Positions 56,043 through 64,000 of a stretch of 64,000 nt of DNA are shown here, piece after piece (positions within the stretch are counted from its first letter, which is position 1; the number at the start of each line of letters is the position of its first letter). Location of the stretch: assembly GCA_026005135.1 (NCBI GenBank), contig BPKM01000002.1, forward strand, positions 248,001 to 312,000, written 5' to 3'. The notes under the pieces are model-generated. The model was given only the letters and a program-made list of their open reading frames with translations, was not told the origin of the DNA and ran no database searches. The DNA is from Leptospiraceae bacterium. Lineage in GTDB: Bacteria; Spirochaetota; Leptospiria; Leptospirales; Leptonemataceae. The position numbers and the translations under genes were made by a program.

Positions 56043-57428
56043 ATGAGAGTTCAAAATTTACCTTTAAGTCGACAAATTGCCTATGCTATAGGTCAGTATG
56101 GATGGTCTATATTAATTAATATTATTGGTATACAGTTAGTTTATTTTTATGCTCCACCAGAAAATGCTGGTATTCCTTATTTTATTCCACAGGTAATATA
56201 TTTAGGGTTTTTAAATTTAGTTTCCATTATTGCAGCATCTGGTCGTTTATTTGATGCGATAACAGATCCATTAATTGCTGGTTTAAGTGATCGATTAAAG
56301 CATCCTCGAGGAAGACGAATTCCATTTTTAAAATGGGGAACAATACCAGCAGCTTTATTTTGTTTTTTGATTTTTTTTCCTATTAAACAAGAAATTTCTA
56401 TTATAAATGTTATATTTATTTTAATTGTTCAAGCATTGTTTTTTTTATTTTTAACGATGTATGTAACACCATATTTTGCTTTGTTAGCAGAATTAGGGCA
56501 TACATCTGAACAAAGATTAAATTTATCTACGTATATTTCTATAACTTATGCTTTAGGAATTATGACTGCAGCTCAGGTACCATTGGTAGCTAACATTTTA
56601 AAAGAATCCTGGAATTTAGCTTTTGTAAATGCCATTCAATATAGTATAGGAATTTTTTGTATTGTGGCAATTATTTTAATGTATTTTCCAGTAATTTTTA
56701 TAGACGAAAAAAAATATTGTAAAGCAGAACCAATTGATATTTCTATTTGGGAATCTTTAAAAAGTACATTTAAAAATCAATATTTTAAGTATTATGTTAT
56801 AGCAGATTTCTCTTATTTTGCATCATTAACTATTATTATGACTGGACTTTTATTTTATATGACAGTTTTATTATTTCCAGAAAACAAAGAAAAAGGAGAA
56901 AATCTGGTTGGTGTTTTATTACCCGTTATGATTTTAACATCATTTATTTTATATCCCATAGTAAATATTTTAGCCAAAAAAGTAGGTAAAAAGATTTTAG
57001 TAGTAATTTCTTATGCATTTATGAGTTTTATATTTTTACAGATTTATTTAATGGGAGAAAAATTTTATAATCATATTGTATCACCTGATGTACAGGCTTT
57101 TGGGGTAATAATTTTATATTCTATTCCATTGGCATTTGTTAGTATTTTGCCCAATGCTATTCTTGCAGATATTGCAGAATATGATGCAAAAAAAACAGGT
57201 TTACCGAAAGAAGGCATGTATTTTGCCGCAAGAACCTTTTTACAAAAATTAGGTCAAACAATAGGAATATTTATATTCGCTATTTTATTACTGTTTGGAA
57301 AAGATCCAGGTAATGATTTAGGGATTCGTTTAACAGGTATTGCTGGTTTTATTTTATGTTTTTTAGCTTCAATTTACTTTTCTAAATATAAAGAAAAAGA
57401 AATATTAAAGGAATTAGAAAATAATTAA
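56043..57428 (+). CDS. MFS transporter of the GPH (glycoside-pentoside-hexuronide) family
   Basis: This 461-residue inner-membrane carrier has 12 predicted helices. The GPH/MFS_2 signature is visible: SGRLFDAITDPLIAGLSDRLKHPRGRRIPFLKWG between helices 2 and 3, and GLPKEGMYFAARTFLQKLGQTIGIF in the second half. It is a cation:sugar symporter family, though spirochaetal members may move other solutes. GGGGGAAG precedes the ATG. It is followed 1 nt later by a GltS-like gene. Confidence 0.88.
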   Translation: MRVQNLPLSRQIAYAIGQYGWSILINIIGIQLVYFYAPPENAGIPYFIPQVIYLGFLNLVSIIAASGRLFDAITDPLIAGLSDRLKHPRGRRIPFLKWGTIPAALFCFLIFFPIKQEISIINVIFILIVQALFFLFLTMYVTPYFALLAELGHTSEQRLNLSTYISITYALGIMTAAQVPLVANILKESWNLAFVNAIQYSIGIFCIVAIILMYFPVIFIDEKKYCKAEPIDISIWESLKSTFKNQYFKYYVIADFSYFASLTIIMTGLLFYMTVLLFPENKEKGENLVGVLLPVMILTSFILYPIVNILAKKVGKKILVVISYAFMSFIFLQIYLMGEKFYNHIVSPDVQAFGVIILYSIPLAFVSILPNAILADIAEYDAKKTGLPKEGMYFAARTFLQKLGQTIGIFIFAILLLFGKDPGNDLGIRLTGIAGFILCFLASIYFSKYKEKEILKELENN

Positions 57429-57429
57429 A

Positions 57430-58746
57430 TTGGAAACAATATTAATAGTAGGAAGTTTCTATTTTATTAGTATTATAATTTATAATCAGATTTATCTATT
57501 AAAAAAATATTTAATTCAACCCTCTATTATTTGTGGAGTATTACTTTTATTATTAGGACCTTATGGTCCTTCTTTTTTACCAGAAAGTTTATTTCGGAAT
57601 TTAAAAGAATTACCAGGAATCCTAATTTCTTTCTTATTTTCTGGGATTATGCTTTCAAGTCCAGAATTCATAATAAGAAATACCAGAATATTTCCTCGAA
57701 TATTAAGACAAGGTACATTTGTATGGATTATCGCAATATTGCAATTGTTGGTAGGTTTTATTATTTCTTATTTTATTTCAAAAAATAATAAGGATTATTT
57801 ACTCTTAAGTAGTATTATCGAAATAGGATGGATAGGAGGACATGGTAGTGCTGCTGCCTTTTCTGGTGTGGTAAGACAATTACATTTTTCAGAAGCAGGT
57901 GATTTTGCTATAATTTCTGCAACAATTGGTCTTTTATGGGGTTCTATAAGTGGTATGATCCTGGTTAATTTATTAAAAAGAAATCGATTATTTAGAATTT
58001 TTAAAAAAGATAATATTAATGATAATGATTTAAATGAACAAACAGAAATAAATTTTGAACAACAAATTCAAATACAAAATTTAATATATGGTTTTATTTT
58101 GCCAATAATACCTGTAGCAATTTCTTATTATTCTATTAAGATTTTATTAACAATGAATCTATTTGGAAAAGGAATTCATCGATTTATAGAAGAATTACCT
58201 TTATTTTTTATTGTAATTCTTTATGCATTTATTTTAAAGAATGTATTATTATCAAATTTTAAAGAAAAAGAATCAATCCAAATTGGCATTAAATTTTTTA
58301 CTGGAATAGTTTTAGACATATTAATCTTATCTGCTATTGCAACAATGAATTTAATAATTGTTTTTCAATCTTATGATATTATTATACTATATACTATAGG
58401 TGGTATTGTAATTTCTATATTGATTTTTTTTATTTCTTTTATTTTTGTTGATGATTTTCCAGAGATTTCACTTATTAATTATGGAATGGCAACGGGAACT
58501 ACTGCAATTGGCTTGCTTTTATTAAATTCTTATAGAAATATCAATGAAAAATCTTCTCAAATAGCTATATTGGTTTATGGAAGTGCTGCACCATTATCAG
58601 CTCCATTTATAGGAGGAGGTATTATTTCGCTTTTAATTCCTATATTTATTTCGAAAGGATATTTTTTCTTTATTTTGTATATTTTAATTTTTATATTAAT
58701 TTTGTTAATTAGTATAAATCTTTATATGAAAAAATTTATAAATTAG
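57430..58746 (+). CDS. gltS: Sodium:glutamate symporter family protein (GltS-like)
   Basis: This 438-residue membrane protein has about 11 helices. The GltS diagnostic reentrant-loop motif is present as GWIGGHGSAAAFSGVVRQL near residue 137, mirrored by NYGMATGTTAIGLLLLNS in the second half (the inverted-repeat counterpart). It probably imports an acidic amino acid with sodium. A TTG start is used (METILIVG), with no Shine-Dalgarno sequence, 1 nt after the GPH transporter. The 3' end overlaps the convergent HATPase gene by 11 nt. Confidence 0.82.
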   Translation: METILIVGSFYFISIIIYNQIYLLKKYLIQPSIICGVLLLLLGPYGPSFLPESLFRNLKELPGILISFLFSGIMLSSPEFIIRNTRIFPRILRQGTFVWIIAILQLLVGFIISYFISKNNKDYLLLSSIIEIGWIGGHGSAAAFSGVVRQLHFSEAGDFAIISATIGLLWGSISGMILVNLLKRNRLFRIFKKDNINDNDLNEQTEINFEQQIQIQNLIYGFILPIIPVAISYYSIKILLTMNLFGKGIHRFIEELPLFFIVILYAFILKNVLLSNFKEKESIQIGIKFFTGIVLDILILSAIATMNLIIVFQSYDIIILYTIGGIVISILIFFISFIFVDDFPEISLINYGMATGTTAIGLLLLNSYRNINEKSSQIAILVYGSAAPLSAPFIGGGIISLLIPIFISKGYFFFILYILIFILILLISINLYMKKFIN

Positions 58747-59428
58747 AATAATTATTTTTTTGCCATCGTTCTCGAATAGGAATATAATTTTCTGTTAATG
58801 GAAATTCAATTCTTGCAATAGTATTTTTTTCGTCTTTATAGACTCTAAAATAATCGGGTTTAAAACCAGCATCTTTAATTAATAAAATAACAAGAGGTAA
58901 TCCTAAACCTTCTCCTTCTTCATCTATTTGTCCATAATTTATAATAAAATCCATTAAATCTTTTGATTTCATTGCATGCGACAAACTTTCTCTTAATCGT
59001 TTTTCTTCTTCGGGTAACATTTTTGTATTATTAATTACATAAATCAAAATTCTATTATGATCTACATCGATTACAAGACGAACTTTTAAACCAAGATCTT
59101 TAAGTGCTTCTAACCATTCTTTTTTATTTATTAAACCCTTATGTTCATTTCCATTTTTATTTTTAAATAAATATTGATAAGATTTTCTAAATTCAATAAG
59201 ACCTTTATGATATTCTTCTTGATTATCAAAAGAATAACCTTTCTTTAAAAAGAAAATTCGTTTTAAATTTGCTTTTATTGCATTATTGATAAGTTCGTAT
59301 ACAATATGAAAAATTATTTCTCCAATTCCTGGTTTTTGAATTTTTTTTTCTACTTCCTGGAAATAATTAAATAATTTTTCCTTAAAGTTATCATCTAAAA
59401 TTTCTATTTCAAATTCCTGTTTAAACAT
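58736..59428 (-). CDS. Orphan HATPase-domain protein (histidine-kinase-like)
   Basis: This 230-residue protein consists of a GHKL ATPase without a dimerisation/phosphoacceptor (HisKA) domain. The N box is VYELINNAIKAN near residue 45, with IYVINNTKML in the middle and the G box EGEGLGLPLVILLIKDAG near residue 180. It is paralogous to the protein at 62259-62966. Like anti-sigma kinases (RsbW/SpoIIAB) it may bind ATP and a partner, and could be the counterpart of the PP2C phosphatase encoded at 46827-49493; that is inference. It is the last gene of the fba operon. Confidence 0.78.
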   Translation of the reverse strand: MFKQEFEIEILDDNFKEKLFNYFQEVEKKIQKPGIGEIIFHIVYELINNAIKANLKRIFFLKKGYSFDNQEEYHKGLIEFRKSYQYLFKNKNGNEHKGLINKKEWLEALKDLGLKVRLVIDVDHNRILIYVINNTKMLPEEEKRLRESLSHAMKSKDLMDFIINYGQIDEEGEGLGLPLVILLIKDAGFKPDYFRVYKDEKNTIARIEFPLTENYIPIRERWQKNNYSNL

Positions 59429-59431
59429 TCA

Positions 59432-59626
59432 CTAATATAAGTTTTGATCTTTAAAAAAAGAATTACAGATTTCAAAAACAAATAATGAAATTTGCATAAT
59501 CCAGATTAATTTTTGTTCCAACGTTAAATTTGGGAATTCTGTATGCCCATCAAATTCCTTAGGATCAATTGTTTTAAGAATCTCTTTGATTTCCATATTT
59601 TTTTTATTATCTATAGATATTGCCAT
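59432..59626 (-). CDS. Small helical protein paired with a nucleotidyltransferase
   Basis: This 64-residue soluble protein has the pattern PNLTLEQKLIWIMQISLFVFEICN near its C-terminus, which resembles the small LTPEQRLxWL-type partners found beside minimal nucleotidyltransferases. A strong GGAGG lies before the ATG. It sits 38 nt after the nucleotidyltransferase gene and 3 nt before the HATPase gene. A toxin-antitoxin-like role is possible but unproven. Confidence 0.6.
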   Translation of the reverse strand: MAISIDNKKNMEIKEILKTIDPKEFDGHTEFPNLTLEQKLIWIMQISLFVFEICNSFFKDQNLY

Positions 59627-59664
59627 AACATTCCTCCTGTGTCAAGATAAATTATAGTGTATAT

Positions 59665-60159
59665 TTATCTTTTTTTTAATTCTTTTATATCAATTAAATC
59701 TTTATCCCTTGGTTTTTTAAGATTTTGTTTTAGTTCAATAATTGCTTCTTTAGTAAGTATGCAAATTTCATGCCCATAAAGATCAATTTTTTGAGTTTTG
59801 TTTATCCATTTTTCATACTTTAAATCTGGATGAATTAAAACATCTACTTGTTTAAATGGCTTATCTTTATCAATAAAAGTAAAAGCTACTGCATTTTTTT
59901 CATTAATAAGATAGTTTATAAGATCTTTATCATATAAAATATCTTCTGGGACAGGGGGACGAGGAGAGAGATTAAATTCTTTCATAACTTTTAGAAATTT
60001 ATCAATATTTTCTTTACTCATTTCTATAGAAACATCAAGATCAAGTGTCATTCTTTCTACACCATGTAGCACAACTGCAACACCCCCAAATATAATGTAT
60101 TTTACATTATTTTTGCTAAGAGCTATTAATATATCTTTTAAAAAACTTTCTGACATCAA
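59665..60159 (-). CDS. Minimal nucleotidyltransferase (AbiEii/DUF6036-like)
   Basis: This 164-residue nucleotidyltransferase-fold protein has the GG motif and acidic pair in [27 protein letters not shown] (residues about 20-46) and a third acidic residue in [10 protein letters not shown] near residue 105. It ends with the family-typical [14 protein letters not shown]. Relatives include antitoxin-like and AbiEii/MNT proteins. The start overlaps the fba stop by 4 nt, so a defence-type gene has become coupled to a glycolytic gene. Confidence 0.8.
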   Translation of the reverse strand: MMSESFLKDILIALSKNNVKYIIFGGVAVVLHGVERMTLDLDVSIEMSKENIDKFLKVMKEFNLSPRPPVPEDILYDKDLINYLINEKNAVAFTFIDKDKPFKQVDVLIHPDLKYEKWINKTQKIDLYGHEICILTKEAIIELKQNLKKPRDKDLIDIKELKKR

Positions 60160-61196
60160 GATTGATAAAAACTAGCAAATTTTTCTACTGTTATAGGTTT
60201 AATTTTACTTGCATTGCCTGCTGTCCAGAAAGCTTCGAAGCGATGTTTACAAATTTCTTTCATTGCTTTCATTGCTGGTTTTAAAAATTGTCTTGGATCA
60301 AATTCTGATGGATTTTTTGCCATTACTTCTCTAACAGCAGCTGTCCATGCTAATCTTAAATCAGTATCAATATTTATTTTTCGAACTCCAGATTTTATTC
60401 CTTTTTGTATTTCTTCTACAGGTACACCATAGGTTTCGGGGATATTGCCACCAAATTCATTGATTTTTAATCTTAATTCTTCTGGAACAGAGGAAGATCC
60501 ATGCATAACAAGATGGGTATTGGGAATTTTTTCATGAATTTCTTTTATTCGAGATATAACCAGTACTTCTCCTGTTGGTTTTCGCTTAAATTTATATGCT
60601 CCATGGCTTGTTCCAATTGCAACAGCAAGAGCATCAACCTGTGTTAATTCTACAAATTTTTTTGCTTCGTTTGGATCGGTTAAGAGTTGTTCACGTGTTA
60701 AAGTTCCTTCTGCACCATGACCGTCTTCTTTATCTGCTTTCATGGTTTCTAAAGAACCAAGACATCCTAATTCACCTTCTACACTAACACCTACTTTATG
60801 TGCAACATTTACAACTTCTCTTGTAACAGAAACATTATATTCAAATTCTGCTGGTGTTTTTCCATCTTCTAATAGGGAACCATCCATCATAACACTGGTA
60901 AAACCAAGGCGAATGGCAGAATAACAAGTAGCAGGACTATTTCCATGATCTTGATGTAATGCTACCGGAATTTCTGGCCAGGTTTCGGTTGCTGCTAAAA
61001 TTAAATGACGGATAAAATTTTCTCCCGCATATTTTCTGGCTCCACGGGATACTTGCAAAATAACGGGGCTATTTGTTTCTGAGGCAGCTTCCATTATTGC
61101 TAATACCTGCTCTAAATTATTAACATTAAAAGCTGGAATCCCATAATCATTTTCTGCTGCATGATCTAATAACAATCTCATTGGAACAAGTGACAT
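60156..61196 (-). CDS. fba: Class II fructose-bisphosphate aldolase
   Basis: This 346-residue zinc aldolase acts in glycolysis/gluconeogenesis. Recognisable parts: [21 protein letters not shown], the zinc site [27 protein letters not shown], the second ligand in [16 protein letters not shown] and KINIDTDLR. The length is that of the long class IIB type. It heads an operon with the nucleotidyltransferase, a small protein and an HATPase. A TTGCAA box lies 35 nt upstream of the ATG. Confidence 0.96.
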   Translation of the reverse strand: MSLVPMRLLLDHAAENDYGIPAFNVNNLEQVLAIMEAASETNSPVILQVSRGARKYAGENFIRHLILAATETWPEIPVALHQDHGNSPATCYSAIRLGFTSVMMDGSLLEDGKTPAEFEYNVSVTREVVNVAHKVGVSVEGELGCLGSLETMKADKEDGHGAEGTLTREQLLTDPNEAKKFVELTQVDALAVAIGTSHGAYKFKRKPTGEVLVISRIKEIHEKIPNTHLVMHGSSSVPEELRLKINEFGGNIPETYGVPVEEIQKGIKSGVRKINIDTDLRLAWTAAVREVMAKNPSEFDPRQFLKPAMKAMKEICKHRFEAFWTAGNASKIKPITVEKFASFYQS

Positions 61197-61384
61197 AATT
61201 TACACAAAATTTAATTAAAATTTGCTTGCAATTCATTTTTTTATTATGAGATTTTTTATTTGGATAGGTTGAAATTTAGATAAAATTTATTAACATATTG
61301 AGAAAATAAACAAGATTTTTTAATATTATTAAGTTATATATGAATTATTTCTGTAAATATTAAAGAATACAAAAATAATAGTTT

Positions 61385-61415
61385 TTGACATTTTTTTAAT
61401 AATAAAAATTATTAT
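61385..61415 (+). promoter_or_regulatory. Promoter of the small gene at 61420, near-leaderless
   Basis: TTGACA (61385-61390) and TATTAT (61410-61415) are separated by 19 nt. The -35 box begins 35 nt before the ATG. No Shine-Dalgarno sequence. Confidence 0.5.
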
Positions 61416-61419
61416 CATT

Positions 61420-61722
61420 ATGCCTATATTAAAAGGTAGTAAAGATGTATTTATTATCTATAAAAATCAAAAAATTAGATGTAAAATATTATTCGAAACA
61501 GAGAGTAAAATTGCATTTCAATTAGAAGAAGAAATTCCTATTATCGAAAAATTAAAATACGAAACCCGATTAGATTTTGAAACAAAACAGGGTAATTATG
61601 ATTGTTATTTTCAAAGTAAAGTAGAATATTTTGGTTTTGATTTAATTCAAAAAAAATATATATTAGAAGTAGATTATCCTCCTGTATTCAGAAGAATATT
61701 AAAATTTAATCCAAAAAGTTAG
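61420..61722 (+). CDS. Hypothetical beta-rich small protein
   Basis: This 100-residue soluble protein is a regular series of beta strands (KDVFIIYKNQKIRCKILFETESKIAFQLEEE). It ends FGFDLIQKKYILEVDYPPVFRRI, reminiscent of a small PilZ-like or SH3-like barrel but without diagnostic motifs. It overlaps the convergent SixA-like gene by 17 nt. Function unknown. Confidence 0.55.
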   Translation: MPILKGSKDVFIIYKNQKIRCKILFETESKIAFQLEEEIPIIEKLKYETRLDFETKQGNYDCYFQSKVEYFGFDLIQKKYILEVDYPPVFRRILKFNPKS

Positions 61723-62170
61723 GTTGATAATGAAAAACTAAGATTCCTTCTATTGGATTCAAATTTGTTATATTTAATCCTATTGCTGATCCTGTTGAAA
61801 AAAATAAATTAGTAGAGGGAATTTTTAATATCCTCGAAACAATTTCTGCTATGTCTGGCATATGTAAAACAATAATTAAGGAATCATCAATCTGGAAATT
61901 TAATAATAAAGAATCAATATTTTCTAAGGCATGATTTGGTTTTAATTCAATTTTTTGTATGATATTTGTTTGTATTTCCTGGTTTATTATTTCTGCTGTT
62001 TGTATTGCTCTTAATACGGGACTTGATAATAAATGATGAAACTTCCAGCCAGTTTTTTTTATATATTTTCCTATGATAGTTGCTTCTTTTTTTCCCTCTT
62101 CGGTTAAATTCCTTTGTGGATCTTCGTTTGAATCAAAAGCCTTAGCATGTCGAACTAATACGAGCTTCAT
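61706..62170 (-). CDS. SixA-like histidine phosphatase
   Basis: This 154-residue protein of the histidine-phosphatase superfamily has the RHG-type motif LVLVRHAKAFD with the catalytic His (residue 8). RNLTEEGKKEA, LLSSPVLRAIQTAEII and the second His in IIVLHMPDI follow. SixA removes phosphate from HPt domains; an HPt protein is encoded at 35998, but a link is inference. The ATG at 62170 was chosen over a 12-codon longer frame because the motif begins there. Confidence 0.85.
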   Translation of the reverse strand: MKLVLVRHAKAFDSNEDPQRNLTEEGKKEATIIGKYIKKTGWKFHHLLSSPVLRAIQTAEIINQEIQTNIIQKIELKPNHALENIDSLLLNFQIDDSLIIVLHMPDIAEIVSRILKIPSTNLFFSTGSAIGLNITNLNPIEGILVFHYQPNFLD

Positions 62171-62258
62171 TAATAAACATAAAAAGATAATAATTCTAAA
62201 AATCAATACAAATAAAATTTTTCTTGCAATATTTTAACTAAAAAAAAAATGTATATTG

Positions 62259-62966
62259 ATGTCTTCTGATAATAGCATAATACTACAAAAGATTAATGAA
62301 AATATAGAAATTGCAGTTAAAAATGGTCGTTATCTTGTTTTAAAAACCCATAGAATGACTGATACCGTAGAAAAACATATTCAATATGCTTTAGAAAGTA
62401 TCTTAAAAAAGACAGAGCATGAACGATATATTCATTCTCTTTATACAATTTTAAAAGAACTTGTAATTAATGGTTGTAAAGCAAATCAAAAAAGAATTTT
62501 CTTTGATGATAAAGGGTTGAATATTTTAGATCCTGAAGATTACCAAAAAGGGATAGAAGAATATAAAAAACATTTTAGCGAAGAAATGGCTATTGAATAT
62601 GGAAAAAAAGCTAAACAAAAAGGACTATATGTTCTAATTGATTTTGAATTTGATGAAAATGGTCTTAGAATAGAAGTTATTAATAATTCTACGATTGCTC
62701 CTCAAGAAGAAAAAGCAATGAGAGAAAAATTAAAAAAAGCAATGGGATATAATGACTTAGCTGAATTCTATATGGATCAAGCTATGCAGGGAGATGCAGA
62801 AGGTGCAGGACTTGGACTTGCTTTAGTAATAATTTTATTAAAGGGCGAGGGAATTGACCCCAATTATTTTAGAATTATTATTGATAAAGATAAAACAATT
62901 GCACGATTAGAAATACCATTTACAGATAAATTTGTAAGTAAAAGACAAACCCGTAAAATAGTTTAA
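62259..62966 (+). CDS. Orphan HATPase-domain protein, paralogue of 58736-59428
   Basis: This 235-residue GHKL ATPase has an N box LKELVINGCKANQKRIFF, RIEVINNSTIAPQEEKAMREKL in the middle and a G box EGAGLGLALVIILLKGEGI, followed by YFRIIIDKDKTIARLEIPFT. The same order and end (DYFRVYKDEKNTIARIEFPLT) are seen in the paralogue 3 kb away. There is no HisKA domain, no membrane helix and no adjacent response regulator. The ATG at 62259 follows an in-frame TTG. Confidence 0.77.
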   Translation: MSSDNSIILQKINENIEIAVKNGRYLVLKTHRMTDTVEKHIQYALESILKKTEHERYIHSLYTILKELVINGCKANQKRIFFDDKGLNILDPEDYQKGIEEYKKHFSEEMAIEYGKKAKQKGLYVLIDFEFDENGLRIEVINNSTIAPQEEKAMREKLKKAMGYNDLAEFYMDQAMQGDAEGAGLGLALVIILLKGEGIDPNYFRIIIDKDKTIARLEIPFTDKFVSKRQTRKIV

Positions 62967-63003
62967 TACTCATTATTTTTAATATTTTTCCGAAATAGTA
63001 GAT

Positions 63004-63765
63004 ATGGAGATCATAAAAAAAGTCTTATTGATTTTTATAATATTATTATATTTAAATCCCATTTTTTCTTTAGAAAAATCAGCAGCATTTGATTTATATG
63101 AACCTGGTATATTTAATCCTTTAGGACCAACATTAATTTATGGAGATCCAGATATTCGTAAAAGACCTTATATGTTAATTGCCTTAAATGGAAATGATCA
63201 AATAGTAGAAAAATCTTTACTGCAATATAATAAAGAAGGAAGATTAATAGGGGAAAAAATTTTTGATGCTAAAAACCATTATAAAGGAGAAATTACTTAT
63301 ATATACGATGAAAAAGGTAATATAATTGAAGAACGATATTTAGATGAAAAAGGAAACCTTATAGCAAAAAAGATAAGGTACTATAAAAAAAATATCTTAG
63401 TGCAGATTGATATATTTAATAAAGAAGAATATGTATTTTCTCGTAAATATAAATATGATAAAAACCAGATTATAGGAAGAGAATTTCAAAAAGGAGCATC
63501 TGATCCATTTATTATAAAATTAAATCATGGTTATATAGAATCCGTAGTCTTTAAAGATAAAAATACTATATTAATGGAAATAAAATATAAATATAATAAA
63601 GGTAAATTAATCGAAAGAATAAAACATACAGGAGAAGCAAAATCAAAATGCGAATATTTTTATGATAATGAAAATCGTTTAAAAGAATATATTTACTATG
63701 ATTTTATAAGAAATCAATGGAAGAAATATAAAACCATTCAATTTGTATATGCAGATCAAGTATAA
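63004..63765 (+). CDS. Secreted YD-repeat-like protein
   Basis: This 253-residue exported protein has a signal peptide (IIKKVLLIFIILLYLNPIFSL). The body has short repeating strands of the YD/MORN-like type: LQYNKEGRLIGEKIFD, ITYIYDEKGNIIEERYLDEKGNLI, YKYNKGKLIERI, YFYDNENRLKEYIYYD. They would build a small beta-sheet surface structure. Partner and function are unknown. No enzyme motif is seen. Confidence 0.7.
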   Translation: MEIIKKVLLIFIILLYLNPIFSLEKSAAFDLYEPGIFNPLGPTLIYGDPDIRKRPYMLIALNGNDQIVEKSLLQYNKEGRLIGEKIFDAKNHYKGEITYIYDEKGNIIEERYLDEKGNLIAKKIRYYKKNILVQIDIFNKEEYVFSRKYKYDKNQIIGREFQKGASDPFIIKLNHGYIESVVFKDKNTILMEIKYKYNKGKLIERIKHTGEAKSKCEYFYDNENRLKEYIYYDFIRNQWKKYKTIQFVYADQV

Positions 63766-63778
63766 AAAGAGTATTTAT

Positions 63779-64000
63779 TTATAATTTTTCTAAATATTCT
63801 TTTGATAAAATATAGTTTTGTATTTTTTTAAAAGGCATAGGTTTAGCAAAATAAAATCCTTGCATATTAAATATATTAAGATTTTCTAAAAATTCTTTTG
63901 ATTTTTTATCTTCAATACCTTCTGCAATAACACCAATATTTAAATTATTACAAATTTCTAGTGTTGCTTTTATAATGGATTGTTTATATATGCTTGTTGT
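63779..64000 (-). CDS. EAL-domain cyclic-di-GMP phosphodiesterase, C-terminal part
   Basis: The last 73 codons of a gene running in from beyond the window edge. The end of an EAL domain is clear: IKATLEICNNLNIGVIAEGIEDKKSKEFL with the conserved AEG(I/V)E motif, then FNMQGFYFAKPMPF (the QG.Y/F...P motif). Such proteins hydrolyse cyclic di-GMP. The N-terminal domains and the catalytic EAL motif lie outside the window. Confidence 0.88.
   Translation of the reverse strand, partial: TTSIYKQSIIKATLEICNNLNIGVIAEGIEDKKSKEFLENLNIFNMQGFYFAKPMPFKKIQNYILSKEYLEKL

Noticed and set aside
1..64000. tRNA, rRNA, CRISPR arrays, intact transposases
   Set aside because: Reading the intergenic gaps on both strands showed no tRNA T-loop/acceptor patterns, no regularly spaced repeats and no transposase motifs.

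Overview
The window comes from a very AT-rich spirochaete chromosome (G+C well below 30% by eye), most likely a low-GC relative of Leptospira in the Leptospirae/Leptospirales. Evidence: two adjacent FlaA flagellar sheath proteins, a FliG motor-switch protein, a lipoprotein closely resembling LipL21, a DUF1554 lipoprotein, a HemC-HemD fusion, many lipoproteins with spirochaetal lipoboxes, and numerous membrane signalling proteins (class III cyclase, PP2C/SpoIIE phosphatase, EAL protein, orphan HATPases, an HPt protein).

Layout. 0-5.1 kb: a small ORF, an outer-membrane protein, an adenylate-cyclase-like protein, a tandem pair of PilZ-like membrane proteins (one truncated) and a DJ-1/PfpI protein. 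5.1-8.2 kb: flaA2-flaA1 and an orphan ParA. 8.2-9.6 kb: an envelope-stress-like module (frameshifted Spy-like lipoprotein, ECF sigma factor, small membrane protein). 9.6-22 kb: argS, a frameshifted DUF2339 membrane protein with an M48 peptidase, a divergent sigma-like protein, a broken uracil-DNA-glycosylase-like gene, an inactive-looking papain-family lipoprotein, hemCD and the DUF1554 lipoprotein. 22-31.5 kb: a probable replication-origin locus. dnaN-recF-DUF721(DciA)-Zn-ribbon protein-epimerase-ferredoxin run leftward; rpmH-rnpA-yidC-jag-mnmE run rightward. The 466-bp gap between holds two perfect DnaA boxes, and dnaA is absent from its usual place there. 31.6-41.2 kb: a block of exported proteins (lipoproteins, an Omp85-like barrel, a CsgG/DUF4384-like protein), a nitrilase, HPt, a PrsW-cNMP-binding fusion, fliG, two lysozyme-fold proteins and lipL21. 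41.3-54.7 kb: envelope polysaccharide functions (sulfatase-family membrane protein, UXS, TetR, a broken O-antigen-ligase-like gene), a PP2C phosphatase, murI, lysC and a frameshifted sodB. 54.9-64 kb: ybaB-recR, two transporters, an fba operon carrying a nucleotidyltransferase/small-protein pair and an orphan HATPase, a SixA-like phosphatase, a second HATPase, a YD-like secreted protein and the end of an EAL gene.

Two genome-wide habits stand out. Many genes have no Shine-Dalgarno sequence but carry a TTGACA-like box 35-38 nt before the start codon, which puts transcription start at or next to the ATG, so leaderless mRNAs are probable. Also, at least five genes are split by single-base frameshifts or in-frame stops; sodB is among them, so the sequence may contain indel errors or the genome may be decaying. 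No tRNA, rRNA, CRISPR array or intact insertion sequence was recognised.
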